Origin: Citrus sinensis
Lineage: Eukaryota; Streptophyta; Magnoliopsida; Sapindales; Rutaceae
Assembly: GCF_022201045.2 (NCBI RefSeq)
Contig: NC_068558.1
Coordinates: 44,481,001 to 44,545,000 of the forward strand
Direction: 5' to 3'
Length of the DNA: 64,000 nt
Shown: positions 10,296-25,200 of the stretch, piece by piece
Layout: each line of letters opens with the position of its first letter
Position numbering within the stretch: position 1 is the first letter of the stretch
The notes under the pieces: generated by a model
Seen by the model: the letters and a program-made list of their open reading frames with translations, nothing else
The model's database searches: none
Told to the model about the DNA's origin: nothing
Translations under genes and position numbers: made by a program

Positions 10296-13200
10296 ATGGG
10301 GAGTTTTCTTATTGGATTTGTGTTGCCTTTGCTACTTTTAACAGGTACGCTTTCATTATTATTTTTTTAAGAGAGTTTTTTAATTCTTTTTTAGTTGCAT
10401 AATCGAGCTAATGAGATAGTTTAAAAAAAGGTTAATACGACTGAAATTAGCACATAGGTGTATAAAGTTAGTGCACCTGTGGATTTAGAGCTTTAAAGTT
10501 TGTGTTTAATTGCTTATAGTTCTGTCTTTGTAGTTATATTACTCACAGCGCTGAATTGGGTTTATACTTAAGCTGTTTGTTCGGTATAAAATCATTTGAA
10601 TAAATTATTTCGGGTTTGTTTCATGAGTTGACTTTCGATATAATTATTTACTCCTAAAATCTGCTGCCTTTCTTGCAGCTGCTTTAGTCAATTGGAGCTT
10701 GATCTCTCTTGTTGATTTGATAGCTTTTCTTCTTTTTCAATTTGTCGCACCAAAGATAGGTAATGCATTTTATGTAAATTTACCACTTTAATTTCTGTTT
10801 TATTGCTTTCAAACAGTTCTATTTGGTTAAAGTGTAAATCTAAGCTTGTATGATGTTCTGCATATTCATTTTTTGTTCCGAGTACGAAGATGGGCAAGGA
10901 GGGTGGAATTCTCTTTTCAAAGCTACTGAATGAGAGTATCTTGAGAGTTATTACATCAGAGTACTACTAAATTATTTCTGATTCTTGCATGATGTTCCAC
11001 ATGTATTTGCTGAGGGAAAGTGGTTAATAATAATTCTAAAATATTGTATAAATAATTTCTCATGTCCCATTAATGGGTTTGCATAGTTTTTTTTTTTTTT
11101 TTAATCTGTTGATAAGCGCATAGGAAATATCTGATATAACCGTATTGAAGAATTTTCCCAGTTTATTTCTTTCATATTTTTTCAAAGTTAGGAAGTCATG
11201 GGTCAAAAATACATTATGTTTGGGTGCTTCCAGCAATGGTGTTACAGACTCACTCAATGTGGGGCATGGCGATGGTCTGTCATCCCCGCTTTTGAGTTTG
11301 GCTGAAGTAAAATGGGATAAAAGCTATCAGGTGAATATTTGTGAGATAGGGGAATTTCTATAGGGGTTGTTTCAATGGAATATTCTAGATCTTCACTTTG
11401 CTTTATACATGCTATATGTCATTGGCTAGATTCCTCTTCATTGTACAGTAGGAATTTATATAGTCCATGATTATTTGAGCTTTGCTTGTTTAGTTTGTAC
11501 TTCACTACAATTTTGCAATTTTGCAATTTTGGAAGCAACTATCTGCATACCAAACTTCGGCTTAAGCACACACACAAACACTCAAAAGGAGGAAAAAGAG
11601 AGAGAAAATTATCTAGATGCTAAACTCAATCATCAATGACTGCAAACTGTTGGTTTTTAAAATGTAAAAATGATTATTATTTTCAAATCTGGAAAATTTA
11701 GATAAAGAAATGATACTTAAGAGAATGCTGTAGTCTCCGTGATTTTTTTTTAAAGATTATTATGATTTTGATGGACTGATATTGGATTGTTCTTGCCTGT
11801 AGGTTTTCGCTTCCGAGGGAGACTTTTGTTGTTGTGGCCTGTCATTATCTTTTCAACATTTGTAATTGTTTGTCAAGTTGTATATCTTGTTATATGGGCT
11901 TGTAAGGGTTACAAATGGAATCTAGTTGATGCTTGGTGGATGAAGCTAATTGGTTTTATGATGTAAGAACTAATTTTTAATTTTAAATTTTAAATTCTGA
12001 AAATTCTTTGTTTCCTCTGCATGGATTGACAAATTGTATCTTGTTGTATGCTTTTGCAGAGTGAAGTCCTGGAAATCCCCATCAGTTGTATATTTTTTAG
12101 TTGGACAACTACTTGCTCTTTTTGTAGCTTTGATTGATATATATGGGAACAATTTTGGTCTGGATCCGTGGCGAGATTCCTGTTGGGGTCATTTCTTAAC
12201 GGTTGTTGATCATCTAGGTTTGTAAGTGTTTCATTACAACTCCAAATGCTGTTCATGTGTTGCTAACTTTTCTCTCTCTTTTGTTTCTCCTTCCTGAATA
12301 TTGAATACATTATGAATTACCACTAAGCTTTGTAATAATTTTTACTTAAATAAATCTCATTTCATATGTACGAATCTCAATTGATCCGGAATACTTTTTC
12401 TTCTTTGCAATTTGAAAGGTTCTCATCTTAGGGTTGCTTCCTGTTTGCTGTTGCCTGCTATTCAGCTGGTTGTGGGGATTAGCCATCCTTCATGGGTTTT
12501 TCTTCCATTTTTTATCGGCAGCTGTGCTGGTGTAGTAGATTGGTCTTTGACCAGCAATTTTCTGGGACTTTTCAGGTTCTTACTTTTTGATTCTTTATAT
12601 GTTAGTACTTATATTTCTCGTTCTCTTTTCAATGGTCGGCCTTTGGTCTCTTGTTGGCTTACATTTGTGTATCTTGTCTCTAAGGTGGTGGAGGCTGCTT
12701 CAGCTGTATGCCTGCTTTAACATCATCCTGCTTTATGTCTATCAGCTCCCAGTAAATTTCCCAAGCATGTTTCAATGGATGGCTGATTTTGTTGGTCTGT
12801 TTAAAGTGTCTTCAAATACTGAGTGGCCTGAAATTTGCGCTGGTTTTTCTCTTATACTTTTCTACATCATGGTATGCACTGTTCATTTAGATATTTGGTC
12901 ATCTTTGTTTAAGGTTAGTTGGGAAATCACTGGAAGAAGCAAAAATGATTATCTTATTTCTTTTAAGTTTCTGGTTCTGCAAGTCATATTTGGTTTAATA
13001 ATTTTTTAATGTTATAATAACTTGCCTTCCTGATTGTAGAAACTACACCTGTCTGGATATGTAGTTTTGCATGTTTGTTACTGTATGTAGGCAACATTCA
13101 AGTATTTAAGAGCAATATGGTAGGGGCAATGCTCAAAGTGAATAATGAGTTAGTGGATAGAATGACTAAAAACTTGTCCTATTCACCTTTGGGTTGAGTA

Positions 13201-16200
13201 ACTAGTACCTGTGCATATAAGTATGAATTAAGTATTGCCACATGGCAAATGAGTTCTCCTCTATGTTTGCTTTAGTTTTTTAGAAGATGGGTGCCAGCTC
13301 TATTTTACTGGTAGGAAGATGTTGGTATGACTTATGTCATCGAGTTCAATTGTGGCTACTGGTAGCCAAAATTTTTTCCTAAACAGATAAAATCAGAGCT
13401 TACATGCAAATTTATAGTTTTGGATTATTTGGGCCTAATAAATGGGACAAAATAAAATAATGATTTCAAAAAATTGCAGGGAAACTAAATTTTGTATTGA
13501 GGAAACAGTTTCTGTACATATCACGACGTATATGTTGTACTTTTTCTGGGTTGTTTCCTATAGATATATATTTTTCCCCCCCCTTAAATTTTCTACCCAA
13601 CGGTGCAGCTTTCTAGCATTCAATGTGATTTGGAGGAAATGGATGTTATTGTGTCCTCGAGAGAAAGTAGCATGACAGAGCATCTACTGCCCTCAAAACA
13701 TTCATTTTTCATACGTGAATCAAGGTAACAAACTTGAAATATCCTTATTGTTTCTGATAATCCTGAGTCAACCTTTTTCTTCTCAACCTTAGAATCTACC
13801 AAATCTGATTTGGTAACTTCATATTAAGTTCTGTCTACATTGCTTTGAATCAAAATCTGACACTCCATACATTTAACTAATAATTTCCTGCAATATTTTG
13901 AGCTAAGTATCCATTTCTACAAATCTGAGGGCTGGTCTTGCAAGTTTCGTTCCATAATTTTTCCTGGGTCCTTCCATAATAAGGTTATTTATGCATTCTG
14001 CATCAGAACAATTTGTAGGTTATATTCATTAAGTTACAAGAAGATATGGAAAGCCTATCTAGTGGCATCTTTTGATAAGATTTCAAATGCAAGACTGGAC
14101 GTTAGAAGATGCTTTCGCAGTGAAATACTAAGGGAACACAATGCATTTAAGAAAGATGATGATGAGGGAGTCCTTGACTTGAACCTATTACCTTTTCAGT
14201 CTCCCATGACTACTGTGAAGTATTTCTGAAAGAATTCAATCAAATTTAGGAGAAATTGTTTTTAACTAGCTTTCTATTGCCTTCTGAAAAAAATTTATGT
14301 CAAATTGCAGGGGTTAAATTTTTTTTGCCCTCTATATCACTTTCTCCTTTATGATTGATGTAGATATGTGAGTTCTCTTGTCTATAAAACATTAAACGTA
14401 AAAATGATCAAAATCCACTATATCTCCTAAGATCTGAGTCCTTGGACAGACTGAAACTTAATGGTTTCAAATTGAAGGCAGACTGCTTTGCATGTGAGAA
14501 AAAATATTGGGAAAATATTTTTTTATTCATAGAAGCTGCAATCTTTACATTATATACTACTTTGACTGGGCTATATGAGGAAGTTATAGGAAATTAAGAA
14601 AAAATAAACCATATATCTCTGACTTTCAACATTCCCCCTCAAGCTGGCTCGAAGATATCTATCATTCCCAGCTTGGAATTCAGTGATTGAAAGACTTGTT
14701 TTGATAATCCCTTGGTGAGAGAATCAGTTACTTGCTTTTGAGTTGTAACATTTGGAATGCATATCAAACCTCTCTCCTACTTCTCATTGATAAAGTGTCT
14801 ATCAATCTCAGTATGTTTTGTTCAATCATGTTGGACTGGATTATGAGCGATGCTAATGGCAGCTTTATTATCACCGTACAGTCTCATTGATCCAGCTTTT
14901 CACACCTTCAACTCCATTAGAAATATTCTCAGCCATAGAAGATCACAAATCCCCAATGCCATTGCTCTAAACTTAGCTTCAGCACTTGATCTTGCAACTA
15001 CTAATTGTTTCTAGCTTTTCCGAGTAACTGGATTCCCCCTAACAAATGTACAATAATCTGATGCTGACTTTCTATCAGCAAAGGATCCAGCCCAATCTGC
15101 ATCTGTATATGCCTCAACCCATAGGTGATTATTCTTAGAGAATAAAATGCCTTTTCCTGGAGATGTCTTCAAATATTTCAGTATCCTAAACACAACTTCC
15201 ATGTGCTCTACATTAGGAGAATGCATAAATTGACTCACAACGCCTACTGCAAATGTAATGTTTGGACGAGTATAACACAAATAGATTAGCTTTCCAACTA
15301 ACCTTTGGTACTGTTATTTATTAACCAAACTACTTTTAGTACTTGCCCCAAGTCTATGAGGATTCTATAGGAACATCGCTAGGTTTGCATCCTAACATCC
15401 TAGTTTCTTTCAAGAGATCCAAAATATATTTCTGTTGTGACAAAAATATCCCTTTATGAGACCTAGCCACTTCAATTCCGAGGAAATATTTCAGAGAACC
15501 TTGTTCTTTAGTTCCCAACTCTTTGGTTAACAACCTCTTAAGTCTTCAATTTCATCTCTGTCATTTCCAATCAAGATAATATCATTCACATACACAATAA
15601 GGATAGCGAGCTTATCTTCTTTACCATGCTTAAGAAACATCATATGATCACTATGGCTTTGTTGATGTCCACATTTGAGAATAAATCTCGCAAATCTGTC
15701 AAACCAGGCTCTAGGTGATTGCTTGAGCTCATATAAAGACTTTTTCAGCTTGCAAACTCTTCCTCTTTCAAATGTATTCTCAAACCCTGGTGGTGGATTC
15801 ATATACGCCTCCTCTTCTAAATCTCCATGGAGAAATGCACTCTTCACATCTAGCTGTTGTAATGGCCATTCTAAGTTTGCAGCAAGTGACAATAAGACCC
15901 AAATAGAGTTCATTTTTGCAACAGGGGTGGATGTCTCTTGGTAATCAATTCCATATGTCTGAGTAAATACTTTATCCGCCAGCCTAGCCTTGAATCTCCC
16001 AATTGATCCATCAGCCTTACGCTTAACCATAAATACCCATTTACAACCCATAGGTTTCTTTCAGAAGGCAAGTCTGCAAGAGCCCAAGTTCTATTTTTAT
16101 ACAATGCTCTTAGTTCTTCATAAATTGCTTCTCTCCACTTTGGGTTTGCGAGAGCATCCTGTACTGTTCTGGGAGTAGTTACAGATGACGGATTAGTAGC

Positions 16201-19200
16201 AAAAGCTTTAAATGGTAGTGACAATCTATGATAAGAGGCAAACTTAGAAGCAAGATGTTTAGTAAAAGTTCTAACACCTTCTGTATAAGCGATAGGCGAA
16301 TCTAAATCCAAATCAAATGATGGTAGAGAATTTAAATGTAATTTAGACTCAGATTGAACAGTACCTGTATCTTCCAACAACTGTATGTTCGGTTCAGAAT
16401 TCTGGCAGTCAATAGATGTACAAACTGTTTTATTTGGTCAAGAATACACCTTTAGCTTTTTAGCATCCTCTTGATTTTGTGCAGTGGATGGTTGAATTTG
16501 TGAAGACACTTGCTGATCATCACTTGGGTAGGCTGTTTCTGTGGGGAAGTGCAATCTTGTTCCTCTTGTTGATTGTTATTGGAAGATGGCAGATTTTGTG
16601 GAGAGCAAACTATCAAAGGAGGAGTTGAATTTGTGATATTATCTCTAAAAGATGGCTCACCTGACTGTGTGGACTTTGGAAAAAAAAAACTTACAAAATT
16701 GATCTTCCATATTATATTCCTCCCCGTGAAGAGAGGTTTTGGAGAAATAAGGCTTAGTCTAAAAAAAAAAAGTCACATTCATGGTTACAAAATATTTACC
16801 TGTTGGAGGATGAAAGTCCTTAGCTGACAACATTGTTTCTCAAGTGCCTAGTGAGAATGGTCGTCAGCCTATGGTATGTCTATTGACCCATCAAGATAGT
16901 CCGTTTTACCTTTTCCCTTCACATACAACTTCACAGACTGTGACCACTGCAAAAAGTTTTGGCCATTCAATTTGTGAGTTGTAATCTGCAATGATGGATT
17001 GTTAACAGAACTGTTGGCCTGAACATGTTTAATGTTGACACCAGAGCTGGATTCGCTCACATTTGACATTTTAAATTAGAATTTTAAAGTCATAGAACAA
17101 GATAAAACCCTGAAGGTATTGGCGGCTGAAAACTTGTTGACAAAATAGATGCCCAGAAACCCTAACGTGGGCTCTGATACCATGAGAAAAAGTATTGGGA
17201 AAATAATTTTTTATTCATAGAAGTTGTAATCTTTACATTATATACTACTCGGACTAGGCTATATAAGGAAGTTGTAGGAGATTAATGAAAAATAAACTAT
17301 ACAAGGAAAGAATAAGTATATGTACACAAAATTAGGCTACAGTCTCTGACTTTCAACAGCATGATTAATGTAAACTGGAGGATGAAGAGGATTGATATTA
17401 CTGTGAATCTACTTTATCTGATCTTGTCTTGTTAATTTGCTTCATTTTTCTGTTTTTTGCTGAGACAGTGCATTCTGCATTATGTGCTGATGCTTGCACT
17501 CATCTTCAATTGTTGCTTTTGTTCGCCACACAAGATGTATAATTGCCCCTGGATTATTCTCTGTTTCAAGTTTTCTTAATCGTGATTTAGACAAAAATTT
17601 GGTATTCTGCTCACCGTTTACTGATCTGCTATTTTCAGATCTGGCGTGAGGCATTCAAATGTTTTGTTAAGGGGAGCAGTTTTTCGAACATTTAGCATCA
17701 ACTTCTTCACTTATGGTTTTCCGGTACATATTCGTGAACAATGAATATCGTCATCTGCTTTCTGAACTATTTGGTCTTCCGCTCAACCAGTGAAACTAAA
17801 GATGGCTAATGGTCGTGGACCTAGTTCTTGACTTTAGCAATAAATGTCAAATTTACATTCTATTTTCAATTGTACTTATCCATCATTTTTGTTATATGTG
17901 AAAGCCTACAATGGTGGTTTTGACAGGTCTCACTGTTTGCTCTTTCTTTTTGGAGCTTCCATTTTGCAAGTATATGTGCATTTGGACTTCTTGCTTATGT
18001 TGGCTATATTTTATATGCCTTCCCTTCTTTATTCCACTTGCACCGGTTAAATGGACTGCTGCTTGTCTTTATTCTCTTGTGGGCTGTTAGCACATATATC
18101 TTCAACGTAGCATTTTCTTTCTTGAATTGGAAGCTTTGGAAGGTAGTACTCCCTATCAGCATGAAGTTTCATATTCCTCATTAAAAAGAAAGCAAGGTTA
18201 ATTTTGGAAAATATGCAGGACATGGAAATCTGGGAGATGGTTGGGCTGTGGCATTATCCCATTCCTGGGTTCTTCCTGCTTGCTCAGTTCTGCCTTGGGG
18301 TTTTGGTTGCTTTAGGTAATCTCGTGAACAACTCTGTTTTTGTCTACTTGTCTGGTGAGGATGGGCGATCTTCCAGTGAAACCTCAACAGTAGAAGGTAA
18401 TTAATACAACAGCCCCTCTAAATGTCTTGTATTGATTCATTCTCAGGATCTGATTGGATGATCTACAAAGTAACTGTAGGGAAGATTTAGTTTGTGGACC
18501 TCTGGTTCACTTGTGTAATATTTATTCCCTTCTAATATTGCATAAAATTTCTCTGTTTTCTTTCCAAAAAGAAAAATAACTGCAAAGTTACTGAATCGTG
18601 TCTCCTCTTGTAATTGTCATTTTCTATTAACATTTTATCTCTAATCAACCAATATATGACATTTTAGTCCTTTTGGGATTTTGTGTTGCTTTGCCAAGAG
18701 CATCTTTTAAGAAATAATGTCCTATGCATGATTTTCAATTGATGCAAAACTATCTTTAGCTTAAGTTCTTATGTGAAATTTTCTTTTAGTGTTCTGGTTT
18801 CCTGACACTGCTTGTAATACGTGAAATATTTCCAGATTTGGGGATTTGTTATGCCATGCAAGCATGATCTGCTTGAGAATCCTCTCTTGCTATTTCTGAT
18901 TTTTATTTTGTTCTTATCTCTGTTATGATGTCTTGGTATACTTTGAGTACAGTGAGAGAAGAGACCAAGGTATTGATTGTGGCCACGATTGCCTGGGGAT
19001 TGCGCAAATGTTCTCGGGCAATCATGCTTGCACTCATAGGCCTCCTTGCCATGAAGCCTGGTTTCATACATGCTATATATAGTAAGTAAACAATAATCTG
19101 TTATGTTCTGTTATTAATTTATGGCAATTGATCCTTAGCTCAAGGCCTTTTCACCTTCATATTAACGTACATGTAAATGGATGGAAATCTGTGACGTGGC

Positions 19201-22200
19201 ATTGACTAATGGAATTTTTTTAATGGTGTTTTCTTGACTTATGTTTCAGTGATATTCTTTCTGATATATCTTTTAAGCCACAACGTCAGCAGAAAGATAC
19301 GCGAGTCTTTGATTCTTCTATGTGAAGCTCATTTTGCACTCTTGTACCTTCTTCGGATTGATTTGATCTCTAATGCTTTGCGGCAAAAAGACTCTTTAAG
19401 TATGGAAATTCTATCACAGCTTGGTATGCGGTGATTTCCTTTTATCTGGTTTGAATTGTTATCCTCCCAGTGGATGTGGCCACAGGTTTTAATTAATTTT
19501 ACTGGGTTGTTTTGATCTATTATCAAAGTCTGAGGTACTACATGAATTGATGCAGGTCTCTTGAATCATGACAGCTCCTGGGATTTCTTAGAAATAGCTT
19601 TGCTTGCTTGTTTCTGTGCAATTCACAACCATGGTTTTCAAACGCTATTTTCATTCTCGGCCATCGTGCAGCATACGTCTAGCCCTCCAGTTGGATTTAG
19701 CATATTAAAGGCTGGTCTGAACAAGTCAGTCCTCTTGTCAGTGTACTCAGCCTCAACTGCAAAATACAGTCATGATAATTCCTCTTATGGTAAAATTTCA
19801 TTAATCTCTTGATTAATTTGATTATCCAACTTCGTCCAACAATTTTAGTAAAAATTCATCACCGCTTCAATTTCTCTGAAGTTATTGCAAAAGGCTAAAT
19901 AAAGTATTTAGTCCATCTAATAATTCAAAATTATATGAAACTGGAATTGCTGTGATGATTATGCTGTTCAGAAGGCTCCGAAGTCTAACTTACCATTTCT
20001 TTGTACGTCTGCAGTCTTATTCTGGATATTTAACTATCTGTTTATTGCAAGTTTTGGGATGGGTGCAAATTTAACGGTTATGTTTCTGAACTTTATTTCT
20101 TCAATGAAACAGAAATATGAAAAGTCCCAACTGAGCCTAAAACAAACTAGTTGGGGTTGACATGAAGCAGAATTTGAACCAATAAACATTATATGGTACT
20201 CACTGTAATGACCACGCTTGTGATTTTCCATTGGTTGAGACCAGTTATCTACTTGATGTCAACCTTACATTCTTTTTGATAAGATGACGCAAATAAGACT
20301 ATGAACCTGCTTTTGTTAATTTTCTAACTAATAGGGAAACAGAGCATTGTCAAGTTTAAACTCACTGATGTGACAATTCTTGCTATCTGTGTCTCGGAAT
20401 AATACAATCAGTTGCACTGCAGCTGTTGTTTGCTACTACTATTTTCACTAACTATTCATTTGTTTCATCTACTTTCAGAGAGAAGGATAGCATCGTTCCT
20501 TAGTGCAATTGGGCAGAAGATTTTATCTATGTACCGATCATGCGGAACCTACATTGCTTTTCTCACTATTCTCCTCACAGTATACATGGTGAGACCCAAT
20601 TATATATCATTTGGGTACATTTTCCTTCTGCTTGTGTGGATAATTGGAAGACAACTTGTTGAGAAATCAAAAAGACGCTTATGGTTTCCATTAAAATTAT
20701 ATGCTATCACGGTGTTTGTCTTCTCTTATAGCTTGAGCTGTTTCTCCAGCTTTGAGCTGTGGTTATCCAGGTTGATAGATCTGTATTTTTACTTGGATTA
20801 CGATTCAGAAGCATCATTGCTGGAAAATGTTTGGGAATCTATAGCAGTCTTGATTGTGATGCAACTTTATAGCTATGAGAGGAGACAAAGCAGGCACTAC
20901 AGGCAAGATGATCCCAATCTCTTGGATTCTGGGTTACTAGGTTTCATCAAACGGTTTCTAGTTTGTCACAGCCAGAAGATCTTGTTTTTGGCAGTGTTCT
21001 ATGCCTCTTTATCTCCAATTAGTGCATTGGGTCTTGTTTATCTACTTGGACTTGTCATCTGTTCAACTTTACCTAAAGCTTCCCGGATCCCATCCAAATC
21101 ATTCTTAGTTTACACAGGATTTCTAGTGACAATTGAGTATCTCTTTCAGATGTGGGGCAAGCAAGCCGGAATGTTTCCAGGGCAAAAGCACTCTGATTTG
21201 TCTCTTTTTTTGGGCTTGCGAGTATATGAGCCCAGTTTTTGGGGCATAGAATTGGGCTTGAGGGGAAAAGTGATGGTGATTGTTGCCTGTACTCTGCAGT
21301 ACAATATCTTCCGTTGGTTGGAGAAGACTCCAAGTAGTAGTTTAAACAAAGGTAAGTGGGAAGAGCCTTGTCCATTGTTTGTGTCATCCGAAGATGCCTT
21401 TATTAATGGCCCCCATCCTAATGAGGAAGATAAGCTGTTGTCAGATTCAGGCACGCGCTCTATGAAACGAGAGGTGGCTGCAAGCAATTCTTGGCCTTCT
21501 TTCACTTCTGTTCTGACTCAAACACCTAATTCTGTGTCCTCTAAAAGAGGAGAGTCTGAGGCTAGTAGCACTAGAAAATTTTCATTTGGATATTTCTGGG
21601 GAGGCGCCAAGGAGAGCCATAAGTGGAACAAGAAGCGGATCCTTACATTGAGAAAGGAGAGATTTGAAACACAAAAGACACTCTTGAAAATATATTTGAA
21701 GTTTTGGATGGAAAATTTGTTTAATCTTTTTGGTCTCGAGATTAACATGATTGTGCTGCTTCTTGCCAGTTTTGCTCTGTTGAATGCCATTTCTTTGCTG
21801 TACACCGCACTGCTTGCTGCTTGTGTTCTTCTGAATTGGCATTTTATACGTAAATTGTGGCCTATGTTTGTCTTCTTATTTGCTACCATTCTAATCCTGG
21901 AGTACTTAGCCTTATGGAAGAATATGTCTCTAAATCAACATAATCCTAGTGAAAATAATGTACGTTGCCATGACTGCTCAAGAAGCTCAGCTCAACATTT
22001 CCAATACTGCGGGAATTGTTGGTTAGGTATTACTCTCTGAAGCATTTTACGATTGCACTTTTTTGTGGTTTAGACATGTCTATGCACTCATTCGGATGGC
22101 TTGTAGGATGGATATTGGCATATAGTTTCTTATTTTCTTTTTGTTTGTAAAATGCTTAGTGGAGATGCTTGTATTTATGCTGAAGTTTATTCATTTCTTA

Positions 22201-25200
22201 TTTTGGTCTAAATTTTCTTAATGTTTGAAAGAATACTAGCATGGATTGCTGTTTTGAATCCTGAAGATCTTTTTGATGTCTACTCTACCATTAGTTATTT
22301 ATTTATTTATTTATTTTTTATGTAGTCAAAATCATTTAATTTAATCTGCTAACAGAAGGTACCACTTTCCTGTAGGACTAGTGGTTGATGATCCCCGGAC
22401 GCTTATAAGCTATTTTGCAGTCTTCATGCTTGCTTGTTTCAAACTTCGTGCCGATCTATTGTCCAGCTTCTCTGGGTCCTCAACGTATCGTCAAATGATG
22501 TCCCAACGTAAAAACACATTTGTTTTGAGAGATCTTTCTTTTGAAACTAAAAGCATGTGGACCTTTCTCGACTATCTGAAGCTTTACTGTTATTGCCATC
22601 TACTGGACCTTGTGCTTGTACTGATTTTGATTACTGGTACCCTGGAGTATGACATTCTGCACCTTGGCTATCTTGCTTTTGCCCTTACATTCTTTCGGAT
22701 GAGACTAGAAATACTAAAGAAAAAGAACAAAATATTCAAGTTCTTGCGCATATACAATTTTGTCCTTATTATTCTTTCTCTTGCGTATCAATCTCCATTT
22801 GTAGGGGAATTCAGTGCAGGGAAGTGTGAGACAATAGACTATATCTTTGAGATGATTGGATTTTATAAGTATGACTATGGGTTTCGGATTACTGCAAGAT
22901 CTGCACTTGTTGAGATTATTATATTTATGTTGGTATCACTTCAGTCATATATGTTTTCCTCCCAGGAATTTGATTATGTCTCGCGATATCTTGAGGCAGA
23001 GCAAATTGGTGCCGTTGTGTGTGAACAAGAAAGGAAAGCTGCCTGGAAAACTGCACAATTACAACATATTCGTGAGTCTGAAGAGAAGATACGCCAACGT
23101 AACATGCAAGTGGAAAAGATGAAATCTGAGATGCTCAATTTGCAGACACAACTTCACAGCATGAACTCCATTGCTAATTGCAATACCACTTCACCGGACA
23201 CTGAAGGCCTAAGAAGGAGGAATACTCCTCTTACTTCAAATTGGGAATCAAGGACCCCTGATAAAGGGGAAGGTTTAATTAGGAAGCAAGAGCAGATTAT
23301 AAAAGAGGAATTACAATTTCCTTTGGAAGTTCATGAATTTCCTGCTGTTGTTCACATGGACAATCTAATGGGGGTGGTTTCTCCAAAGGATTCAGTGGGA
23401 TCTCCTCCTTGTGAAATCAATGAGATTGAGCTAGATGTTGCGGATAGTGCAGACTTCGACTCAAATAGAAGTATCAAAGCCAAGGAAAATCCTTTAAAGT
23501 CTGCAGTACAACTACTAGGTGATGGAGTTTCCCAGGTACAGTCTATTGGAAATCAGGCAGTTAATAACCTTGTGAGCTTTTTGAACATCACTCCTGAAGA
23601 TTCAGACATGAATGAGCTGTCCTCTGCTGAGGATGAGGCATATGATGAAATGGAGAGCCAGAAGAAGAGGTACGTGTCTCTGGATCGTTCATATTCTCTG
23701 CAATCTGACAAGAGTTCAGACGCTACGAGTTTGCAGATTGGAAGGATCTTCCGTTACATATGGTCCCAAATGCGGTCTAACAATGATGTTGTGTGTTACT
23801 GTTGCTTTGTGCTTGTGTTCATTTGGAACTTCAGTTTGCTTTCAATGGTGTATTTGGCAGCTCTCTTCTTGTATGCTCTATGTGTGCATACTGGCCCAAG
23901 TAGCATCTTCTGGATTATTATGCTAATTTACACGGAAATGTACATTTTAGTTCAGTATCTGTACCAAATTATCATCCAGCACTGCGGGTTAAGTATTGAT
24001 TCAGACCTCCTCCAGGCATTAGGGTTCCCTGACCCTGCACATAAAATCACATCATCTTTTGTTGTCAATGCAGTGCCTCTTTTTCTGGTCTACTTTTTTA
24101 CTCTCTTACAGAGCTCTATAACTGCAAAAGATAGTGAATGGATGCCCTCTACAGACTTCATTTCTCGCAGGAGGGATGCTCTCTACAGGAAAGAGGTTCT
24201 GGTGAATTATAGTTGGAGTAAGAAGGCACAAGAGCTGCTTCAACAAATGATAAATATGGTGAAATTGATAATAAGAAGGTTCTTCAGGTACTGGAAATCA
24301 CTGACACGGGGAGCAGAATCTCCTCCTTACTTTGTTCAGTTGTCCATGGATGTTAACTTGTGGCCAGAAGATGGGATTCAGCCAGAGAAGATCGAGTCTG
24401 GAATAAACCAAGTGCTTAAAATTGTTCATGATGAGCGATGCAAGGAAAAAAACCCTAGCGATTGCCCTTTCGCTAGTAGGGTTAACATTCAGAGCATTGA
24501 GAGAAGTCAGGAAAAACCAAACATTGCGTTGGTTGTTTTGGAGGTAGTGTATGCCTCACCTTTGACTGGATGTGCTTCAGCAGAATGGTACAAATCACTT
24601 ACTCCCGCAGCTGATGTTGCAAAAGAAATTCGTAAAGCACAAAGTCTTGGGCTTTTTGAACAATTGAGATTTCCTTACCCACTACTCTCTATAATTGGGG
24701 GAGGCAAAAGAGAAATTGATCTTTATGCCTACATTTTTGGAGCTGATTTGACTGTGTTTTTTCTAGTTGCCATCTTTTACCAATCCATCATAAAACATAA
24801 TAGTGAGCTTCTTGATGTTTATCAGCTTGAAGACCAGTTTCCCAAGGAGTTTGTATTTATATTAATGGTAAGTCTTTCTCTTGAGAAGTTGTGGTGGTAT
24901 ATTTCTCCATTACCTGGCTGGCATCTTCCACTTAATCTAGTTCTCTTACTGGATTAAATGCTTTCTTCATGCAGATCATCTTCTTTCTGATTGTTCTTGA
25001 TCGCATAATTTACCTTTGTTCATTCGCCGTAGGAAAAGTGATTTTCTACCTTTTCAACCTCATTCTCTTTACATATTCAGTCATTGAGTATGCTTGGAAT
25101 ATGGAGGCTTCACACCAACGTGCGGGAGAGTTTGCTCTTCGTGCAATATTTCTCGCAAAAGCGGTTTCTTTATCATTACAGGCAATACAGATTCGTTATG

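Larger units (their letters stand above)
14495..17358 (-). mobile_element. Decayed Ty1/copia LTR retrotransposon inside PIEZO intron 7
   Basis: This 2,864-bp element is antisense to PIEZO. Its LTRs begin TGTTGAAAG and end TTTTTCTCA in element orientation, and it is flanked by a perfect 5-bp duplication GCATG (14490-14494 and 17359-17363). A primer-binding site complementary to initiator tRNA-Met and a polypurine tract lie in the correct places. The coding part is damaged: an N-terminal gag fragment is joined directly to the region after the integrase core, so the rest of gag, protease and the integrase core are deleted. The reverse transcriptase is frameshifted near 16050, and its catalytic YVDD box reads YVND. 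The element is non-autonomous and non-functional. Confidence 0.95.

Noticed and set aside
20412-20478. Coding extension upstream of PIEZO exon 14
   Set aside because: A consensus acceptor (TACTTTCAG) at 20470-20478 and the phase from exon 13 place the exon start at 20479.
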